NCBI RefSeq assembly: GCF_018130165.1
Contig: NZ_JAFCLZ010000014.1
Coordinates: forward strand, 62,001 to 126,000
From: Bradyrhizobium sp. JYMT SZCCT0180
GTDB lineage: Bacteria > Pseudomonadota > Alphaproteobacteria > Rhizobiales > Xanthobacteraceae
Length of the DNA: 64,000 bases
Direction of reading: 5' to 3'
Below are positions 59,737 through 64,000 of this stretch, piece after piece. Made by a program: the position numbers and the translations under genes. Position 1 is the stretch's first letter. Each line of letters starts with the position of its first letter. The notes beneath the pieces are model-generated. The model worked only from the letters and a program-made list of their open reading frames with translations. It had not been told where the DNA came from and did no database searches.

Positions 59737-60447
59737 TCAATAACACCGCGACGCTGCGATCGCGTGCAGCCTGTTGTCGCCGAGCACATGCGCCATCAGG
59801 CCCGGTGTCTGGAAGATCTTTGCAAACGCCGGATCGCGGATGCTGAGGCCGCCGGTATAGGCGCCGAACGCCGGCATTACCGCGCGCTCGCCGTCGCAAG
59901 CAAAGCAGCGCCGCTCCATCGCACGGCCGCGGGTGGCGATTCGGGCCTTGGGATGCAGATGGCCGGCGATTTCACCTGACGCGCCCGTGGGCTCATGGCG
60001 GAACGTGATGTTGCCGATCGCGACTTCATTGGCGACAACACCGCCGAGATCGGACGGCAACGCCGGATCGTGATTGCCCGCAATCCAGATCCAGTCGCGC
60101 CGCGCCTGCATCGCTGACAGCGCCTCGCGGTCGGGCACCGACAGCCGCTCATGCGCATCGCGATCATGAAAACTGTCGCCGAGCGCAATCACCATGCGCG
60201 GGTCGTGCCGCGCGATCACGGCGGCAAGCCGGCTCAGCGTCGCCACCGTGTCGTAAGGCGGCAGCAGCACGCCGCGCGCGGCGAAGCTGGAGCCTTTTTC
60301 CAGATGCAGGTCGGAAACGACCAGCAGGCGCTGTTCCTGCCAGAACAACGCGCCGGAGAGATCGGCGAGGAAGCTCACATCTGCGATCGAAACTTTCGAA
60401 AGCCGCGCCATTTGATCATCGTCCGAAGCTTGCGCCGCTGCCGTCAC
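59737..60447 (-). CDS. pdeM: Ligase-associated DNA damage response endonuclease PdeM
   Basis: The 236-residue metallophosphoesterase has the motifs LLVVSDLHLEKGSSF (D-x-H), VIALGDSFHD (GD), IWIAGNHDP (GNHD) and GEIAGHLHPKA (GHxH), all metal ligands of the calcineurin-like fold. PdeM is found with a DEXH helicase and an ATP-dependent ligase in bacterial repair clusters. It starts at a GTG (60447), three bases after the helicase stop. Confidence 0.94.
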   Translation of the reverse strand: MTAAAQASDDDQMARLSKVSIADVSFLADLSGALFWQEQRLLVVSDLHLEKGSSFAARGVLLPPYDTVATLSRLAAVIARHDPRMVIALGDSFHDRDAHERLSVPDREALSAMQARRDWIWIAGNHDPALPSDLGGVVANEVAIGNITFRHEPTGASGEIAGHLHPKARIATRGRAMERRCFACDGERAVMPAFGAYTGGLSIRDPAFAKIFQTPGLMAHVLGDNRLHAIAASRCY

Positions 60448-60450
60448 GTT

Positions 60451-63228
60451 CTATCCCGTCGCTTCCTTGACCAGTTCCTCTGCGGCTTCCGCCAGCAACT
60501 CGTCGGCCGCTTCGCCATAGACTGACTCGCGGCCGATTTCCAGCATCACCGGCACCGCGAGCGGCGAAACACGGTCGAGTTCCCGATGGATGATTCGGCC
60601 CTGAATACGCGACAGCATATCACCGAGCCGCTTGAGATCGAGCAGTCCGGTGGCGGCATCGGCGCGCGCGGCGCGCAGCAGCACATGGTCGGCCTGGTGC
60701 TTGCGCAAGACGTCGTAGATCAAATCGGTCGAGAACAACACCTGGCGGCGGGACTTCTCCTCGCCGGTGAAGCGCCGCGCGATCAGGCCTGAGATCACCG
60801 CACAGGTGCGGAAGGTCCGCTTCATCAGCGCGGATTCGGCGAGCCACGCCTCGAGATCGTCGCCCAGCATGTCCGGATCGAACAGCGCGTTGAGGTCGAG
60901 CTTGCCCTGGCGGATCATGAACGACATGTCGCCAAGCCCCCACACCGCGACCGCATATTCATTGGCGACAAAGCCGAGCGGCCGCACCCGCGCCCGCTCC
61001 ATCCGCCGCGTCAGCAACATGCCGAGCGTCTGGTGCGCCAGCCGCCCCTCGAAGGGATAGCAGATCAGATAATGCTTGTTGCCGCGCGGGAAGGTTTCCA
61101 CCAAGAGTTCCCGCACCGCCGGCACGCGCGAAAAATGCCGTTGCAGCGACAGCCAGTCACGCACCTGATCCGGCAGCGCGTTCCAGGCGCGCTTGTCGTC
61201 GAGCAGCTTGCGGACGCGTTCGGCGAGATAAGTCGACAGCGGAAACTTGCCGCCCGCATAGGACGGCACTTTTGCATCTTTATCGTTGGCGCGGGACACG
61301 TAGACTTGATCTTCGGCCAACGCCTCGTAGCGCACCACTTCGCCGCCAAAGGCAAAGGTGTCGCCGACCACCAGCCCTTCGATGAAATATTCTTCGACTT
61401 CGCCGAGCATCCGCCCGCCGCGTCCAAGTGCGCCGGTCGAACCGGCACCGCCGCCGCGCGAACGCACCAGACGCACTTTCAGCATCGGTTCTTCGACGAT
61501 GGTGCCGACATTGAGGCGATAGCTCTGCCGCACACGGGGATTGGCGACGCGCCAGCGGCCTTGCTTGTCCTGCTTGATGCGCGCAAAGCGCTCATAGGTT
61601 TTCAGCGCGTAGCCGCCGGTGGCGACGAAATCGACCACGTCGTCGAAATCGGTGCGCGACAAACCAGAGTAAGGCGCCGACGTCAGCACCTCTTCATAGA
61701 GCTCATCGGAGAGAAACGGCTCGCCGCAGGCGCATCCCAGCACGTGCTGCGCCAGCACGTCGAGCGCGCCGATCCGCAGCGGCGGGGTATCCTGCGCATT
61801 CTCCGCGATGGCATCGATCGCAACTGCGCATTCCAGCACCTCGAAGCGGTTGGCCGGCACCAGCACCGCGCGCGAGGGTTCGTCCAATCGATGGTTGGCG
61901 CGGCCGATCCGCTGCATCAGCCGCGAGGACCCCTTGGGCGCGCCGACATTGATCACGAGGTCGATGTCGCCCCAGTCGATGCCGAGGTCGAGCGAGGAGG
62001 TGCAGACCACGCCGCGCAGTTTGCCGGCCGCCATTGCGTCCTCGACCTTGCGACGCTGCGCGACGTCGAGCGAACCGTGATGCAGCGCAATCGCCAGGCC
62101 GTCGTCGTTCATGCGCCAGAAATCCTGGAACAGCATTTCGGCCTGGCTGCGGGTGTTGACGAACACCAGCGTGGTCTTGTTGCGCTTGATCAGCTCGTAC
62201 ATTTCAGCCATCGCATGGCGGGCGCTGTGCCCCGCCCAGGGCAGGCGCTCCCTGGTGTCGAGCATCTCGACCACGGGCGCCGCGGCGCCGCCGGCAACGA
62301 CAATGTCGGCGGCTTCTATCTGGCGGTCGCGCTGCGGCACTAAAAACCGCGCCAAGGATTCCGGCTCGGCGACCGTCGCCGACAATCCGATGCCGCGCAT
62401 CTCGGGCGCCAGCCGCCACAGCCGCGCCAGTCCCAGCGACAACAGATCGCCGCGCTTGGAGGTGACCAGCGCGTGCAATTCGTCGAGCACGATGCGCTTC
62501 AACGAACCGAACAGGAACGGCGCGTCGTCGGAGGACAACAGCAGCGCCAGTTGTTCGGGCGTGGTCAGCAGAATATCGGGCGGATAGCGGCGCTGCCGCT
62601 GCCGGCGCGACACCGGCGTATCGCCGGTGCGGGTCTCGACCTTGATCGGGAGGCCCATCTCGGCGATCGGCGTCTCCAAATTGCGCGCGATATCGACCGC
62701 GAGCGCCTTCAAGGGCGAGATGTAAAGGGTGTGCAGGCCGCCGGTGCGCTTGACCCCACGGCCGGTGGAGATGACGGCGCTTCGTGCAAATGGTGCCGCG
62801 CCAAGCTCGCTCTTCTCCCCTCCCCCCGCGCGCGAAGCGCGTGGCGGGGAGGGGTCGGGGGTGGGGGGTAGTGCGGCAGCTTCGGTGTCAAAATGGACAG
62901 CAGAATTCGCGGAGACACCCCCCACCCCCGACCCCGAGAGCGAGCTTCGCTCGCCTCGGACCCCGCCGCTTCGCGGGTGGAGGGGAGAAGAACGCATCGC
63001 GGATGACAGAGCACTCAGTTCCACCAGCGTCGGCAGAAATCCCGCCAGCGTCTTGCCGGCGCCGGTCGGCGCGATCAGCAGCGCCGAGCGATCGTCCCGC
63101 GCCTTCGCTAGCAATTCCAGCTGATGTTCACGCGGCGACCAGCCGCGCGACGCGAACCATTGAAGGAAGCGGTCGGGCAGCAGCGCGGCCGGCTCGGCCG
63201 GTGTGAGGCTCAGGATTCGGGGCGGCAC
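60451..63228 (-). CDS. Ligase-associated DEXH-box helicase (Lhr-like)
   Basis: The 925-residue superfamily 2 helicase of the ligase/PdeM repair group has motif I at about 52-60 (IAPTGAGKT), motif Ia YISPLKALAVDI, motif II DELH in IVLDELHALVTSKRGDL, motif III LSATVAEPESLARFL, and motif VI MQRIGRANHRL. The C-terminal half is the Lhr-type winged-helix and DEAD-associated region. Residues about 74-158 are a Pro/Gly/Ser-rich insertion encoded by palindromic repeats and absent from typical relatives. pdeM follows directly. Confidence 0.93.
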   Translation of the reverse strand: MPPRILSLTPAEPAALLPDRFLQWFASRGWSPREHQLELLAKARDDRSALLIAPTGAGKTLAGFLPTLVELSALSSAMRSSPLHPRSGGVRGERSSLSGSGVGGVSANSAVHFDTEAAALPPTPDPSPPRASRAGGGEKSELGAAPFARSAVISTGRGVKRTGGLHTLYISPLKALAVDIARNLETPIAEMGLPIKVETRTGDTPVSRRQRQRRYPPDILLTTPEQLALLLSSDDAPFLFGSLKRIVLDELHALVTSKRGDLLSLGLARLWRLAPEMRGIGLSATVAEPESLARFLVPQRDRQIEAADIVVAGGAAAPVVEMLDTRERLPWAGHSARHAMAEMYELIKRNKTTLVFVNTRSQAEMLFQDFWRMNDDGLAIALHHGSLDVAQRRKVEDAMAAGKLRGVVCTSSLDLGIDWGDIDLVINVGAPKGSSRLMQRIGRANHRLDEPSRAVLVPANRFEVLECAVAIDAIAENAQDTPPLRIGALDVLAQHVLGCACGEPFLSDELYEEVLTSAPYSGLSRTDFDDVVDFVATGGYALKTYERFARIKQDKQGRWRVANPRVRQSYRLNVGTIVEEPMLKVRLVRSRGGGAGSTGALGRGGRMLGEVEEYFIEGLVVGDTFAFGGEVVRYEALAEDQVYVSRANDKDAKVPSYAGGKFPLSTYLAERVRKLLDDKRAWNALPDQVRDWLSLQRHFSRVPAVRELLVETFPRGNKHYLICYPFEGRLAHQTLGMLLTRRMERARVRPLGFVANEYAVAVWGLGDMSFMIRQGKLDLNALFDPDMLGDDLEAWLAESALMKRTFRTCAVISGLIARRFTGEEKSRRQVLFSTDLIYDVLRKHQADHVLLRAARADAATGLLDLKRLGDMLSRIQGRIIHRELDRVSPLAVPVMLEIGRESVYGEAADELLAEAAEELVKEATG
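62812..62990. repeat. Palindromic repeat element inside the helicase coding region
   Basis: Inverted arms of CCCTCCCC / GGGGAGGGGTCGGGGGTGGGG type, with cores CGCGAAGCGCG and CGAGCGAAGCTCG-like hairpins, lie wholly within the coding frame. The layout is that of the intergenic palindromes seen elsewhere in the window. Confidence 0.75.
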
Positions 63229-63417
63229 AAAACAAGAACTAAGCCGTCAGGGCCGCCACGTCGAGGGGTATCAACCTCGCCCCGCTTGCGGGGAGAGGTC
63301 GGATTGCCCCCGTCGTCATGGCCGGGCTTGTCCCGGCCATCCACGTCTTTCTTACCTTGCGTTCATAAAAGCCGTGGATGCCCGGGACAAGCCCGGGCAT
63401 GACGAGTTGAGAGAGAC
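63229..63417. repeat. Repeat-filled spacer: CCCGCTTGCGGGG hairpin and CCCGGGC pair
   Basis: 63279-63305 is a CTCGCCCCGCTTGCGGGGAG hairpin. 63313-63404 is an inverted pair of the TCATGGCCGGGCTTGTCCCGGCCATCCACG family also present at 43151-43240. No gene is seen. Confidence 0.8.
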
Positions 63418-64000
63418 CTACTCCGTCACCGGCTTGTCGGAAATATCCCAGTCCTTGCCGTTGAACTGCGAGATGAAGAGCGTCTTCATCGGCGTGTAGT
63501 CCTCCGGCGTGTAGCTGAAATTGACGCCGTCGAGGAAATACGGCGAGTGGAAGCCGGCCAGTGTCGTCGCTTGTTTCAGCACATTGGCGCGGGTGAGATC
63601 GTCGCCGCAGCGGCGCAGGATTTCCGCCATCGACGCCACCTGGCCGTAGCCGGCGAAGGCGATGGTGTTGTCGGGATCGACATTGGGCAGATATTTCTTG
63701 CGCAGCGCCTCGAACGCCATCACGTCTGGATCGTTTTCCCAGCGCGGCACGCCGACTTCCTTGGCGTAGCGGATGGCCACGATGCCGGTGGCGTTCTCGA
63801 AACCGGCGGCGCTGAGGATCGAACGTCCGGTCGATCCCGCCGACAGCAATTGCAGCGGCTTCCAGCCGAGCTCGACCACCTTGCGGATCGACTGCGACGA
63901 AGCCTTGCCGGTCGAGATGTTGTAGAAAGCGTCCGCGCCCGACTTCGATAGATTGATCAACTGCGAATCGATGGTCGGCTCGGTCAGATCGTAGCTCTGC
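63418..64000 (-). CDS. Branched-chain amino acid-type ABC transporter binding protein (partial, C-terminal end)
   Basis: The frame is open to the window edge, so at least 193 C-terminal residues are present and the start lies outside. It reads SYDLTEPTIDSQLINLSKSG, followed by AGFENATGIVAIRYAKEVG, PDNTIAFAGYGQVASMAEILRRCG and FSYTPEDYTPMKTLFISQFNG. This is typical of LivK / periplasmic-binding family 6 proteins of rhizobia, which bind amino acids or aromatic and other small carboxylates. The internal TTG at 63960 is not the real start. Confidence 0.9.
   Translation of the reverse strand, partial: QSYDLTEPTIDSQLINLSKSGADAFYNISTGKASSQSIRKVVELGWKPLQLLSAGSTGRSILSAAGFENATGIVAIRYAKEVGVPRWENDPDVMAFEALRKKYLPNVDPDNTIAFAGYGQVASMAEILRRCGDDLTRANVLKQATTLAGFHSPYFLDGVNFSYTPEDYTPMKTLFISQFNGKDWDISDKPVTE

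Overview
The window is GC-rich chromosomal DNA from an alphaproteobacterium, most likely Bradyrhizobium or a close relative in the Nitrobacteraceae. Four things suggest this. The F0 genes form a separate operon with both b' and b subunits. The cta/cox operon has the order ctaC-ctaD-ctaB-coxF-ctaG-ctaE. A ligase-associated helicase/PdeM pair is present. The intergenic spaces are full of the palindromic repeat families I associate with Bradyrhizobium genomes. No rRNA, tRNA, CRISPR array, phage gene or transposase was seen. All functional calls come from reading motifs and layout; no database search was run.

Layout, 1-21 kb. An MHS-type MFS transporter (408-2093) is followed by minus-strand YjbQ, secreted-protein and DsbA-like isomerase genes. 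The F0 operon atpI-atpB-atpE-atpF'-atpF (4504-7099) has a good sigma70-like promoter and a strong terminator. Then come a secreted protein and the minus-strand operon thrC / M16 peptidase / GNAT. A repeat-dense region of about 1.1 kb (11.4-12.5 kb) follows. Three small secreted proteins lie beside a divergent NarL-type two-component pair (13808-15855), and a complete carbohydrate-type ABC importer occupies 16777-21092.

Layout, 21-34 kb. An old-yellow-enzyme type oxidoreductase and a threonine ammonia-lyase are followed by SURF1, a DUF983 protein and the aa3-type cytochrome oxidase operon, all on the minus strand. Next are an IalB-family protein and a compact redox module, DoxX / DsrE / TlpA-like with a divergent HxlR regulator. 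A tiny peptide with a double-glycine leader motif follows.

Layout, 34-50 kb. GNAT, tldD and an overlapping signal peptidase I gene lead to several small genes and gshA. A MarR regulator and a glutathione transferase are divergent and share an operator/promoter region. A DadA-like oxidoreductase precedes the fatty-acid beta-oxidation cluster fadE-like / fadA / fadB with an NTF2-like gene, divergent from a PadR regulator.

Layout, 50-64 kb. A large PodJ-like polarity protein with Sel1 repeats is followed by a ClpP-fold membrane protein, a TSUP permease paired with a TIGR02186 protein, and a DMT exporter divergent from a LysR regulator. The window ends with pdeM, its DEXH helicase partner and the end of a LivK-type binding protein. 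The helicase carries an in-frame palindromic-repeat insertion.

The most interesting signals are the divergent MarR, PadR and HxlR control regions with clear dyads, the DoxX-DsrE-TlpA module, the orphan double-glycine-leader peptide, the repeat insertion inside the helicase, and repeats placed in nearly every spacer of otherwise tight operons.
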